Shown: piece after piece, positions 34,661 through 46,223 of the stretch
How positions within the stretch are numbered: position 1 is the first letter of the stretch
Layout: every line of letters begins with the position of its first letter
Position numbers and translations under genes: made by a program
Notes under the pieces: model-generated
Database searches by the model: none
What the model was told of the DNA's origin: nothing
Seen by the model: the letters and a program-made list of their open reading frames with translations, nothing else
Assembly (NCBI GenBank): GCA_045837725.1
Contig: JBEWZL010000236.1
Location: 1-64,000 of the forward strand
Reading direction: 5' to 3'
DNA length: 64,000 nt
Source of the DNA: Vermamoeba vermiformis
Lineage: Eukaryota; Tubulinea; Echinamoebida

Positions 34661-35857
34661 ATGGTATGTCGTGCGACCTTACTACTCCAAACCTTCTAAA
34701 GATTTTATAGCCACGCTTTGCTGCGTTGCTCATCGGGGTGTCTGCATTTGACGAACCTGATGTTTTCCCTCCTTTACCTGGCGTTACAAACGACTTAGAA
34801 ATTATGAAAACGTTGGAAGAATACGGATTTGAGGTGCAGTCGTATTTGAATCTACCCAAGAAGCAAATCTTGCAGAAGATCGAAAACTATGACGGAGAAG
34901 TATTGGAAACCTTCGTACTCTACTTTAGTACCCATGGTACATCAAAGGGGAACATGGGGTACTTAATCCCACGAGATGCTCGGGGTGGAAAGAAAAACAA
35001 CGTCGTTCTAGACACCGCCATCTCAGCAACAGAAATCATGGATTCTCTTGCTGGCATTAAAGCAAAGCGAAAGCTTTTGCTTTTGGATACTTGTCATTCT
35101 GGTGGCTTTTTTAAACTCAAGAACATTTCCAAGGCTCCCAACCAACTGGGTAAATCCGGATTAAATTCTTTCATCGAGCGAGCCAGCGAGCAGAATTTCG
35201 GGCAAGGAAGAGGATTGGCCGTAATTTCTGCGGCGCGCAACGGCGAGGCCGCAGTTTGCGAAGACGATGGCAGCGTTTTCACGAAGAGATTCGTCGAGAC
35301 ACTCCGTTCAATTCCAAAAGATCAGATCATGCTCTTCACCCTAGTAAAAAAGCTACAAAAGGCTATGGAGAATGATGCACATATGCCAGTATTTAAGTGC
35401 GACAATGTCACCGAAGTCTACGCTTGGCTAATTGCCCGTAACCCAAACTTTGCTCAAATTACAGTGCAGGAGGAGCATAAGGAAGCAGCAGATGCTACTC
35501 CAACTGCACCAACATTAAAGCGAAAGCGCTCAGAATTTGAAGACAATGAGAAGCCTCCCCACAAAAAGAGCAAAACAGAGGCTGCGTAAGTGAATCCGCT
35601 GGACGAATTATTCTAATTATTTTGATAGTTGCTTGCACAAGAATGCCGTAACTAAGAAGTCTTATACTGAGCGTAATCCAGGAAAATACTTTCGTAAATG
35701 TCCAGATTGCAATCACTTTGAGTGGCGCTGCCCTGAATTGTCTGATAAATCAAAAGATCAGCTTAAGAGCTTGTGCCAAGAGATGAATCTTAAGCGAAGT
35801 GGTACGAAAGCCGAATTGCGCGATCGTATTCTTGTCTCTTACAAAAACGCGATGTAG
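34661..35857 (+). CDS. Caspase-like peptidase with GRF zinc finger and SAP domain
   Basis: Three exons (34661-34663, 34711-35585, 35629-35857) give 368 residues; the first coding exon is the ATG alone. The peptidase domain (residues 1-230) starts PRFAALLIGVSAFDE. It has the catalytic His in YFSTHGTSKG and the catalytic Cys in LLLDTCHSGGFF, the caspase/metacaspase dyad. A linker holds an NLS-like KRKRSEF...KKSK. Exon 3 codes for a GRF-type zinc finger (ACLHKN, then NPGKYFRKCPDCNHFEW, giving Cys-His-Cys-Cys ligands), and a SAP motif (LKSLCQEMNLKRSGTKAEL). GRF and SAP modules bind single-stranded or AT-rich DNA. A nuclear, DNA-tethered caspase-like enzyme would be novel. Reading past the donor at 35586 stops at once, so the DNA-binding part depends on splicing. 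Confidence 0.85.
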
Positions 35858-36013
35858 TCTTAAGTGACTACTGCAATTCTGTTGTTTAACAAGATTTTTA
35901 ACTTATATACAACCACGTGTCACCGTGAAATTAATTAAACAAAAAGAGCAGTCGCGGCACTCAGACCCCGATTAAATATGACTGATGTATCTATTCTCAG
36001 AGTGGCTCGTGCA

Positions 36014-37270
36014 TTAATTGAACGCGAGTTCTTCTTCGAGTGCCTTGAAATCAGCCTCTTCTTCAGCTTGTTGCTTTGATCTTTGCGCGGGTTGGGCTTG
36101 AGGCACCTTCAAGTCGGGCACTAGCGCGATGTTATTAGTCATGTAATTCAACGAGCAACACTGGCGAGTACTTACATTGTGCGGCACGAGCGTCCAATTG
36201 CGAGAGCTCGGCATCGAGTTTCTCTTGTTCCAATGCGTCTAACTCAGCATTCAACTCGTCCTGTTGCACAAATACACGTTAGTAACACGCTTTAAAATCG
36301 TGCATCGGATTTTTGAGTTAAATTTATGCTTGGATCGCATGAAAGACGCGATACATTCGAGCATGTAAATTGGTTGAATAATTGTAAGGCTATAGCAGCC
36401 CATAGTGCTACTCAAGTGTATTAATACTAGCACGTACCTCATCGAAATCAGCGCCAAGAGGTTGAGCAATAGCGTTGCCGATCTCGTCAGCAATGTCCAT
36501 TTGTTCGCGAATGTCTTCCATTGTGTCTTCAACATCTTCAATTGTCGTGCGAAGGAATTAAGGAATATAAAGCGGTGGTAATAATAATGAATTAATTAAT
36601 CAGATTAGAAAATTTCAAGATCGCCCTCGAAATTGAAAACAAAAATTAAAATGGCAAGTAAAGATAGTATAAGAAGGATATATTGTTCTGCTAATGTTCT
36701 TCAATGCATTGGCACCAGTCTTCATCGCGTCCAAAGCGGCATAATTCGTGGTTGCATTTTCAATTGTCATAATCTGAACTTCAATGGTCATTCTGGCTCC
36801 TGATAATTTTTCGACTTGTCCTTCGTATATTTTTTTCCTCTTAAGAGCCATCAAAGCCGCTAATAATTGAAAACATGAGTATTAGTCTTGCAACACGGAT
36901 TAACGAGGCACTTCTTAATTTTCCAAAAAACGGTAAGAACAGCGGTTAGTAAATTTATTACAGCCGTAATATTATATACCAGGCCCGAATAATGCATTGT
37001 CGCTATAATGAAGAGAAATCGATGGAAAATTTGCGAAAAATTGAAATTTTGCGAATCAGGACAATTTTAATTTGCTTCCAATATTAAATAATACGTACCT
37101 CGTCGGTTTTTAGACGATGCTAATTTTCTGGCTTGGTCTAATTCTGTAACAATTTTCTTTTCAAGGTATTTTTCTCGTTTTTCAAGCATATCCAACGTTT
37201 CTCGGAGCTTTTGAATGCTCTCCGAGGGAGGAGGAGCTTGCTTAGCTTTACCAAACAATTTGTTCATCAT
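36014..37270 (-). CDS. ESCRT-III subunit CHMP4/Snf7
   Basis: Five exons (37270-37099, 36859-36682, 36546-36438, 36260-36176, 36120-36014) give 216 residues, the usual CHMP4 length. Features are the basic N-terminal helix (MMNKLFGKAKQAPPP), the long alpha-1/2 hairpin (LEKREKYLEKKIVTEL, ALMALKRKKIYEGQVEKL), and the acidic C-terminal part (IEDVEDTMEDIREQMD, PLGADFDEDELNAELDAL). Snf7 polymerises into spirals that drive membrane scission at endosomes, the midbody and wounds. The second intron has U12-type AT-AC signals; splicing there restores the ALKNISRTM-TIEDVED junction expected from other CHMP4 proteins. The C-terminal MIM1/ALIX-binding region is present but short (DFKALEEELAFN). Confidence 0.92.
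36547..36681 (-). other. U12-type AT-AC intron in CHMP4
   Basis: On the minus strand the donor is ATATCCTTC, the branch region TTCCTTAATTCC, and the acceptor CGCAC, all matching U12 consensus. No GT-AG pair joins these exons in frame. Removal of the 135 nt leaves phase 2 and gives a continuous CHMP4 sequence whose downstream frame also closes at the next two introns. Confidence 0.85.
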
Positions 37271-37446
37271 GGGATAATATATATAATTATATACAGCTGT
37301 GTTAGACCTCTGGTGGTCGTTTAATTAAAAAGTTTGAAAAAAACTCTAGCCAAACAACAAACGAAGCACGTCAAAACGAACACAAAAGAAGACTACTAGT
37401 TTATAAGACTAGTTAGAAGCATATTTGCCACTTTTGTATTCTCCAG

Positions 37447-39270
37447 ATGGAAAAGCAGAAGCAAAATCTGGCAGAATCCAATGGCGAAAGGGTGCAATGC
37501 TCAATATGCACAAAGCCATTTGTACGGCCGTCAGAAAAAAAATCGGTGGTTGGTCCTTCGTGTATGCAGTAATTTTAAGTCGGCATTATAATTTACAATT
37601 AATTTTTGCGTCGGATCATGTATTCTTTTGGAAATTTGAACTAACAATGCGCCTAAACGTGCAAAATATTCAAAAATAAATATACTAATGATATATTGCT
37701 TGTTCTATAGCACCCTCGGTCTTGAAAAAGGGCATGAAGAAGTCTGGATCTGAAGCTTTTGTTCTCATTGACACCTCGACGGACCCGCAGAAAATTGACC
37801 TTAAACAATGCTATAAGACAGGTACGAGATATTGTATTGATATTTTTTAGCTAATTAGTTTTCGCAGGTGACTGGCAAGGACACACCAATGCGAAGATCG
37901 AGTTCATTGATCGGCTGGACCACTTAGTCGCAGCAAAACAGACCGAATGCTTATGTCACGATTGTTTGCATTTATTAGTGCACGCACTTGATGCTGAGAG
38001 CGATTATTTGGAGAATCAGATCAGCTCCTATTCAAAGTCCAACCAGATCTTGCAAAATGAAGAGATTATAGATACTGACTTTAGTACTGCCGATGCCTCG
38101 AATGAGGTACTATTATATACTGCCTATTATATCAAAATTTAGCTAATAAGAATTAAATAGTTGGTGGATGCACTCTCGGCAGAGTTGCGCGAATTAATTT
38201 TAGAGCACGAGACCGTGCAGAATCAATTGAACGAAGTAGATGATGAGTCCAATCAACTACAGCTGCAATTAGATGCGTATGTGGCTGCAATACTAATTGA
38301 CTAGGTAATTCTAATGACTTTTTATTGTTGGATGTAGCTATTGGAACGATTACAACGAGATGATGCGCGAGGTCGAAGAATATCAACAAGAGATAGATGG
38401 CCATAGTGTTAAAATAGAAGACATGCAGCAAGAGATCTCGCTGCTCAAGACCAAGCACGTGTACCAAGAAGTATTCAACATCAATCTCGAGGGTCCTATT
38501 GGCTCTATTAATGGCTTTAGAATGGGCAGTCTCACCAAAGAAAAAGTAAGAAATTCTTCGAAAGAAATTGTTCTCTACAACAGAATCGATTTGCTGATCT
38601 ACTTCCAACAGGTTGAGTGGCGAGAAATGAACGCTAGTTTTGGTCGTGCAGCACTGCTGTTGTGGCAGATGATTGAATTCACCAAGAAAACTGACGATCC
38701 AATCGTGTCGCAGTACCGCATCGTGCCGAAAGAGTCATTGTCTTATATTTGGGACAAGCCGAACAACAAAGAATATCCGCTGTAAGTCTATTTCTTGAAT
38801 TAATATGAGTGCTACTATAATGTTAACAACACGTACTTCAGATGCAATGAAGGCGAGTTTTCAGCGTGGTACTTGTTGTCCGACAGCAACTTCGATATTG
38901 CACTCTCGTTGTTGCTGCAGTGCCTGAAGAATGTGAGTGATTGGGCCTCGCGCAACGATCAAGTGAATGTGCCGCACAGGTACGTAGTGATAACCAATCG
39001 GATAATCAGTTCCGTCATCAAGTACTAACGCGTGACTCACAAGGGTGGAAAAAGATAAGATTTATACAATTATTGACGGAAAAGAAGAAGGGCTCTCGAT
39101 AAAATTTAGATCAAATTCGTATGGTAAGTGAATATATAAATCTTTGATTACGTCGGCTAACGGATTTGGTTCCGGCAGAGAAATGGACCGCGGCGTTGAA
39201 ATGCATGCTGGCAAATTTAAAGCACTTATTACTGTGGTTTGAAAAGAAAAACAAAATATCAACATCTTAA
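37447..39270 (+). CDS. Beclin-1/Atg6 autophagy protein
   Basis: About ten exons, close to 430 residues. The N-terminus has the CxxC of Beclin (RVQCSICTKPF) and then ECLCHDCL. A long coiled coil covers roughly residues 120-235 (LVDALSAELRELILEHE, EVEEYQQEIDGHSVKIEDMQ). The evolutionarily conserved domain follows: VFNINLEGPIGSINGFRMG, VEWREMNASFGRAALLL, and CLKNVSDWASRND, ending in LKCMLANLKHLLLWFE. Beclin is the scaffold of the class III PI3-kinase Vps34 complex. A 66-nt segment after SLTKEK (38544-38611 region) is in frame but starts GTAAG and ends CAG; removing it restores the standard MGxLxxxxVEW match, so it is treated as an intron. The start codon is 177 bp from the divergent CHMP4 start. 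Confidence 0.9.
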
Positions 39271-39949
39271 CTTATGTAAATACTTGTTGCTACCCATGTA
39301 AATAAACGACGGATGTACATAGTTAATTTACTGTGCTTTAAAAATTATTTTGTTGTGTATCTAATACAACAGATATTCTAAAACTGTCATACCGAAAGTC
39401 CGCCAATTTTTAAATAATTATTTGAATTTATTTAATGAAAATTGAAAGTGATGTTCATTATTTTAAATCAGTGGTAAAATATCCAAAGGAGTAATAAGCA
39501 CGGAATTAGTCTTACCTCATATAAATAATAGTGTTCTACGTGTTTGGTACGCTAGCAATCACATCCGCGCTGCGTTTTTAGAGATTGAAGTAAATGCGAT
39601 CAGATCTGAGGTATTATGTTAAGTGGTGGTGCTGCAACGGCAATGGGAGAATAAGAAAGAACACGCCAACGAGGGTACTGATATTACAACATAAAAGGAG
39701 AAACACAAACGGAACGCGAGATGTTTTTCTTCGCTGCTATCTGATTGGTCCAAAATTACGATGCATTTCCATTTTTAGAAGCGAGATTGGAATTTCGTGT
39801 AGAGCCCTGGTTGAGAGAAAGAGTACTTATTAATTTTTAGCTTTTCTTTTTCATTTTTTTCGCCCGAAGCAACAAAACAGGCGGACACAAAACGATCGTC
39901 AAACTGGATCGCTAACGAAATTTCAACTTGTTTATTTATTTGGTATCAC
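39271..39949 (+). other. Gene-free stretch upstream of a putative regulator
   Basis: About 680 bases with no supported gene. The first 150 hold the Beclin 3' end and likely polyadenylation signals. The rest is AT-rich and probably the promoter and leader of the next gene. A 79-codon open frame at 39594-39833 has no recognisable features. Confidence 0.4.
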
Positions 39950-41253
39950 ATGGCTTTCTTGGGGTATGACGCGGATTTGTCGATCGGCTTTGGCGGCAAC
40001 AGTCTCGACGCTTGGTCGTTTTCAGGATTAAACGCTAGCGTTGAAATTGTTCCTCCACCGTACATCGATGTCCCTCAGCAAGTACCCCAGGAGTCTTCAG
40101 TCCCATCCTTCGCGGAGCTGAATTCATGGTTGGGCTACGAATCCTTCCTCAACTTGTCCAGTTCAGAAATAAATAATGATAAATTACACGAAACAACATC
40201 ACAACACGAACTGTAGTGTATCGATCCTATTTCCTAGAATTTCTCGATATTTTCTTCTCGCGATCCCGATCCGATCTAACCAATTTTTACTTGTAGAGGC
40301 TCACTCTCTGCCGTAAAAATCGAAGAAAATAACCAAATAATTAGTGAGACTACACAGATGTTATTATGTAACGAGCAACTTCCTCCTGAATCTGACGAGA
40401 TGGATTCTCAGCCTGTCAAGAGTGAGCCCGTTAAAGTCAAGTCAGAAGTACCATCAATCAAGCCTGAGCCGATCTGGCACGGTTACAGCAACAGTAATAG
40501 CATGTTTGCCGAGATGCTTAAAGAGCCGCTGTTTGTCAAAGGCGAATCCAATCCGGCCGTTAAGAGCGAGCAGATGGACCAATGTTCATCGGCCGCTGTT
40601 ACTACTTTCTCGCTCATCGAAGCCCTTAAGAGCTCTGATCCTAGTCTTTGTGACAAATGGAGCCAACAAGCGCAAGATCTTGTCTTTCCTAAGCTGGAGA
40701 TGTCGTTCCCTTCTAGCGATACCAAGTCGGTCTATTCGAACGAAGAAAGTTCGGTAGACACGAAGAAAGGTATTCTCAAAGAAGAGAAGATATCACGCAA
40801 GGATTTCCGCAACACTGTTGGTCGCGAGTTCTACCTCGATCTGATCTCGGGCTCGTTCTGCTACGACGAGTTGATCCAACTCTATCAACAGAAGTACCCT
40901 CAGTACGCGAAGAAGTTTACTAGAAACTTCTGCACTAAACTGCGCACTGGCCGAATCATGAATGAGGTCACGCAGTTAGTGAAACGAAAGGTTAAAAATG
41001 GTGACGAAAAGATGCGCCGGATCTCGGTCAAGTCACCCAAGGGCAAGTACGAGAAAATGACTGAACAATTGGTAAGTACATATGATTTATGCTTGTATGA
41101 CCGTTGAGCTAATCTTTGGTGCAGTTCTGGCAGATCGTCGAGTACGAGCGCCAACACAAAGGCATTAAGCAGTCAGAACTCGAAGCGCACTTCAATGTCA
41201 ACCGCACGACTTTGACGCGCTGGAAGAAAAACAAACTCGATGCAGCTGTTTAA
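39950..41253 (+). CDS. Putative transcription regulator with C-terminal HTH-like segment
   Basis: Three exons. Exon 1 (from 39950) is acidic and aromatic (MAFLGYDADLSIGFGG, WLGYESFLNLSS), like an activation domain. The middle exon has clustered Val-Lys-x-Glu sites (VKSEPVKVKSEVPSIKPEP), the consensus for sumoylation. A basic helical domain follows (RKDFRNTVGREFYLDLISG, YQQKYPQYAKKFTRNFC, LVKRKVKNGDEKMRRI). The last exon reads ELEAHFNVNRTTLTRWKKNK, a helix-turn-helix pattern. I do not recognise the family; the layout suggests a DNA-binding regulator. The exon 1 donor falls just before a stop codon, and splicing (CT+A) keeps frame. It is convergent with the next gene. Confidence 0.6.
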
Positions 41254-41656
41254 TTAAGTTTGAATGGTCGCATTGCGAGGGAGCCGATCAGTAAGATGAC
41301 CGGCTCCTATGTACAAATACCTTGTAAATAAATACCACCAACGAAATAACGCGATTATTTCGTGATTTTGAGACGAAGATATTTGCCCCGATATTCACCG
41401 CGGTAAAGCACGCACTGTGGGAAGATTTTCTTACGATCTGACAGGACCGAACACATGACAAGAGAAACACTGCCTTATGAGGCAAACCCACAAATATGCG
41501 CAATGTTTTTTCTTTTGGTTAACGTCGATGTCTTAATGTAATAAATAACTTGTTTCAAGCGTTGTAATTAACCCGACGATGTCGCTTCGCCGGTGGAAAA
41601 ATATCTAGTGATAATCCGCTTTTTATTTACATTTAGAATACATATTATACTTTTAA
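41254..41656. other. Convergent 3' intergenic region
   Basis: Two genes end toward each other here. AATAAA-like words and AT-rich runs on both strands fit polyadenylation sites. No gene or repeat is seen. Confidence 0.4.
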
Positions 41657-42756
41657 TTACATAAATGATAACGCGTTGTGACTAAGCAACTCGTCATGAT
41701 ATTCTTGTCCGCTAAACAAATCGAGGTCGATCTGGATCGAGCTAAAATTAGCGCTGTCCGAACTGAGCGACAGATCAGCCGATTGAGAATCAAAGTAAAT
41801 ATCTGGGTTACTCTGACTATCGGAGAGCTCAAGTTCGTGTAACAATTGTTGTGTTGCCGGACTAATGGGCTCAACGAGGGGTTGTGAATCGAAGCTCTCG
41901 TTGGTGTCTTGTGCGTAATGCAGATCTGACTCGCTCGGGAAACTTTGCGATTCCGAGGTGGGTTCCGCGCTTTCGTAAGAAAGACAGGGAGAGGCGCTCT
42001 CTTCCGAATGATAATAGTAGGGGGTTTGTTGGTGGTGCTCCGCGGTCTGAACTTGGTTGCCAGATCCACCCGTGTCAGAGTGAATTAAAAGCTGAATTTG
42101 ATAGATGACTGCTTCTGGAATTGCGCGCTTCGTTTTAGTAGGCTTAGATTGGCCTTCAAGGAGTCCTATTTAATTGAATGGCGTTATTTACTATTGATGC
42201 AATGTATTGCGCCTTAATTTAGAGGCAACATTTAATTTGAGAAAAACGAACCACAATTTGACGCGCAAATAATCTAAAAATATCTTTGCACGCCATACAT
42301 ATAATGGCGCGTTCTAGAAACACTAAAATAATACTTGATCCAATGCTACTGAAACATCTTTAATTTCAATGGCGGTTTTTCGGTTTCATTTTCTTGCGCG
42401 TTTATAGAAAACACAATAATTTCTAAAAATATTGCCGAACATTACGTACCTAATGCTGCTAATGCTTGGGCTTCGTTGTCGACGTCGCACAAGTACTCGA
42501 TCGGAATCTGTATGTTAAATTCTGCGGCCAACTTATTAAGAAAGCCCGAATTATCGAGCAGCAATCTATAGCCTAGTCGCTTGAAGCTAAGGCGGACTTC
42601 GAGGGGCAGTTCTTCGGTCATGAGCTGGCAGCCTTGACGTTGAAATTTTGTGAGGCTGGATCGTACGATCAGTTTTTGTGTTCCCAGATCGCGATTGAAA
42701 GTTTCGAATGATTTTACTTACCGCATCTTAGTGTCATTCTTGAGGTACTGTGCCAT
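41657..42756 (-). CDS. Unrecognised protein with acidic Ser/Gln-rich C-terminus, possible regulator
   Basis: Three exons join in frame from MAQYLKNDTKMR at 42756 to a stop at 41657. The first 80 residues are helical (ELPLEVRLSFKRLGYRLL, NKLAAEFNIQIPIEYLCD). A basic patch (KPTKTKRAIPEAV) is followed by a long low-complexity tail rich in Ser, Glu, Asp and Tyr (QTPYYYHSEESASP, SESDLHYAQDTN, SLSSDSANFSS), resembling an activation domain. No family is recognised. The intron between the second and third exons is about 270 nt, longer than most here. The upstream region is 1.76 kb without a gene, the longest gap in the window. That length, together with the neighbouring regulator, hints at a tightly controlled gene. 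Confidence 0.5.
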
Positions 42757-44517
42757 CTTCTCGGAGTGTACGCAGAAATAGCCGGCCCCAAAAACAAATC
42801 CGTTCGAGAAGAGATCGAGGATGAATTGACCGGTCAAACGATTGCTGTTGTGCTTGCTGAATACATCAGACGTCGTGTGCTATATAGAAATAATATTAGA
42901 CGTTGCTCGGAGTCAATAGAGGGTCTTGTAAGCGTAATTAAGAACGCGGATCTGACAGATCCCGCCCGATAAGGAAAAAAAATTTAAACCGAGACTTGAA
43001 AACAAAGATGATTTGCAACATAATACGAATAAACACATCGATTTCGAGTATCAATGCTATTTCATAACGGCAATAGGGGCGTACCCAGTCTCGGCGCGGC
43101 TGAATGACCTTTTTGGCCTTAGACGTGGTCTGAGTGGCGGCGGTTTGAGCGTGCATTGCGAGCAGTGCGAGGGTGTGGAAGCGAATAACTTGCTGCAGCG
43201 CCGCACCGCTATTTATGCATTACTGGCCCCCACTGACAAGCTCGACACTTGCTCATATATGGTCAACGCAACGACTAATTGGCCAATCAGCGCGCAGTAC
43301 GCGGTTGTAGACTGACCAGGGCGCGTCACACGTGGTGTATCACAGACCAATTAGTCAGTTTACAGAACCAAATCGAGAAGTGCAATAGTTATTTTCAGAA
43401 CTCGTCACATAAATTGGGAATATTTTGGAATTATTTCAACTCAAACTGCCGCTGATTGGCGCGTGGAGTTAATACGTGCTCCCATTTATGTGCTTCTAAT
43501 ATGATTTTCCTTATCGGGTGCAATTTAACCTCTGTAATTATTCCGCTTTCGAAGCGGTTTTCGGGCCGTAATTTGATTATGAAAAAACAGAAAAACGCCT
43601 TAATAATATCAGCGAGTTGATCCGCCTTAAATATCTCACATTATTGCCGCAAAAATTCCCAAAAACTGGCCAAAAAACCAGTTCTCGGCTTTGATTCGCC
43701 TGATCGTTCGTCGCACATTGCGCGCGTTATCAATCAGTCCCTATTCTCTTATTTGCCAGAAAACTGCTACGGAGTTAATTAATGCTAAATTTGTCACGTT
43801 GATTGCATACCGGCGAAACTATGCAAAGGAGAAATGCCTCGTGCAATGTAGACTTGAAATTGGAACCGAAATGTGCGCCTATTGACTGCGCGCTAGTAGC
43901 ATAGCGCGATAATATGATAAGAGGTATACCATTCACAATATATTCGCGCGTAATATAAATAAATGGGTCTGAAAATGTCTGACACGTTTGAAAAAGGAAA
44001 TGTTTAAACCGTGTCATTGATTCACGAATTGAAACTGTAAATTAAATTTTTCTGATGCTCGTATTAAACTGGTTCCTATTAGCATATAAAGGGCTTACCT
44101 TATTTCGCAAGCTGGGAGATTTCGCGAGATTTAAAATTCGTCAAATTTAAAGTGCTGAATTACGCTTCAAACTGCGTGCTTTGTGCCGTGCTTTCGAATA
44201 CCGCGCTGTATGAATCACATTGAGCTGCATTAATGCGATTTCACGTTCAATTATGACACGAGCGGGAAAACTTTTGAGCAGATCCACAAATAAATCGCAA
44301 GTTTAGTGTCCGGTGCTCCGATCTCTTCTGCATTGATTCAGAATTTATCTCGTCATTAAATTGCTGCTTATAATCATCAACTATCTGCAATAGTCCCTTG
44401 CCTAATTGAACCAAGGGCGGAGATCTCGTCGGTCTCTCAGCTCTTTTGAAACTCGGACTGTTAATTTACCAATGCTATAATTGTCATATATATCATCATA
44501 TATAGTTGCTGGTGCTA
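42757..44517. promoter_or_regulatory. Long gene-free region, probable upstream regulatory sequence
   Basis: This 1.76-kb stretch has only short frames without coding features. It contains several ATTGG/CCAAT boxes (AATTGGCCAATCAGCGCGC around 43274-43294, CTGATTGGCGCGTGG around 43451-43465), GCGCG-rich words, and one CACGTG at 43329-43334. Such CCAAT/GCGCG pairs are often found in promoters of growth-regulated genes. It lies upstream of the gene at 42756 and downstream of the methyltransferase 3' end. No tRNA or snRNA could be recognised. Confidence 0.4.
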
Positions 44518-45812
44518 TTATAGCTGTGACTTGCTTCGTTTAGTCCACAAACCGATCCACTCGCGGCCTTGTCTTGCTGTGAAACTTTTTTCAGCTGGTT
44601 TCAATTCTTGACAGACAAAACCGTGCGGTTCTAATAGCTCCCGGTACCTTGTAATTAGGATATTAGGCATATAGATATACTTGGGGCCTATTCGAAATTC
44701 GAACACAATTTCCGATCTGGATGCACAACAAAAAATCGACAAGCAGCAATGCTACTCACAATTCTGGTCTCATCGCAAAGGGTGGACCATGTTCACCTTC
44801 AGACCCGGTCAAGTCTACTGGGAATATTAAAGTCACCAGCAGGCCTGTTTCGGGTTTCAATAGCTTTGACATCTGCTTCGCCCACGGCACTCGCATCTGC
44901 GGCATCATTGCTGCTAAGAACCTTGTCACGATATTAATTATGCTATAATATAGAGGCCGAGAGCTATATTATTCACGTACGTATAATCGTAGATAAAGTC
45001 GAACTGGCCAGGTAGATTTAGTTCGAAAAAGTCAGCTACCATAATCTCCGCTCTGTCAGCTGGTAGTCCTTTTGACTTTAAATACTGCACGAAAATATAA
45101 TTAAGCATATATAATTTTATATACCTGAAATTTTTACCTCGCGGGCCACGCCTGCTGCCGTCTCTGAAAGCTCAATCCCGAGAACCGAACGTGTTGGACT
45201 TGCCAACGTGACTAAATCATATCCCTAGCATATGGCATTAATATATTAACGATGATATGCTACTTTTCGGGTAAGAAGGACTTACAGTGCCACATCCAGG
45301 CACGAGAGCTTTGCCTTCAGGAATTCTATTCTTTTCCAATAATTCTACCAGTGCCGGCGCTGATTTTCCAGCGTCCCAAGGTTTAATACCCTTCTTCCAT
45401 GCCTCTTCCCAGCCTGTAGCAAGGAGATTAGGGCGAAAGACCATTTGTACGGTCAAAAATTGCAGAAGGATTATGCATCCGAAATATAGGAGAGTTTCAT
45501 GCGCAGCAATTTGAATAATATGAATAAGGGTGATCATTAATGTACCCTCGGAGCTACAAGACTCACGGACAATAAATATTAAAGATTAATTTGTTAAAAA
45601 TTAAAAATTAATAACGGCTATTACCTAGCTTATGGTCTTTCTTCACAATTTCTGACAACACATTCCTGGCAGCATGGAGTTTTTCTTCGTTGGATGTCGG
45701 CTTTTTACCGGAATTATGCCTGATCTAAAAACCAAAAGTAGATTAGTTTTCGAAAGCTGATCGTCAAAAGAATTCTATGCTTGGTTACCTGCGTCAGAGT
45801 GATATTTTCCAT
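44518..45812 (-). CDS. HOL/TPMT-like thiol or halide methyltransferase
   Basis: About seven exons from MENITLTQ at 45812 to the stop at 44518. The SAM-dependent methyltransferase core is WEEAWKKGIKPWDAGKSAP, then LVPGCGTGYDLVTLAS (SAM-binding motif I), VLGIELSETA, FDFIYDYTFLAAMMPQMR and PWAKQMSKLLKPETG. The C-terminal part includes HGPPFAMRPEL and REWIGLWTKR. The PWDxGxxxP...VPGCGxGxD pattern matches plant HOL (harmless to ozone layer) enzymes and the wider TPMT family, which methylate halides, bisulfide and thiocyanate. Substrate cannot be read from the sequence. No membrane helix was noted in the final spliced form. Confidence 0.78.
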
Positions 45813-46223
45813 ACTACGGGCCGTATTGTTGCAAATATTTGCCCTTTGAAGAAGGGCTGTGGTCTTTCGAAACAACATTTATTGAAATTGAATGGGATGT
45901 CACTTTTCGAACTCGACTAGTTGGTGTCCATCGAGGGCGATTATGTGTTGCAACGCAAAAATAAACTAAAAAAATGATTTGTGGTAACAAAATCATCCCT
46001 CTCTGTGCAATAAAAGACCGTTAATGGCAAAAGTCATACTCTTGTGATTCATTGTTGAAAATGTTTGAAACACCTCCGGTATCTTCCTCGCTTTCTTGAT
46101 TCTCCGCGCACTATTACTATTATATACATTATCCTTATTTCGATAATACCCTTTGAAGCTCAGTTTATTTTATTTCAAGCATCCAGACGTTTACGCGATC
46201 TGATCGGGATCTGCCCTGCAATT
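45813..46223. promoter_or_regulatory. Gap between methyltransferase start and Ttd14-like gene end
   Basis: These 411 bases hold the promoter of the methyltransferase and the 3' end of the upstream minus-strand gene. No coding frame, repeat or RNA gene is apparent. Confidence 0.3.

Noticed and set aside
38544-38611. In-frame continuation of the Beclin exon through a GTAAG...CAG segment
   Set aside because: It has no stop codon, but it begins with a good donor and ends with a good acceptor. Removing it restores the conserved Beclin junction, so it is treated as an intron.
43013-43315. 100-codon open frame on the plus strand
   Set aside because: It starts at a TTG codon, has no recognisable features and no supporting splice pattern. 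It lies in an otherwise gene-free region.
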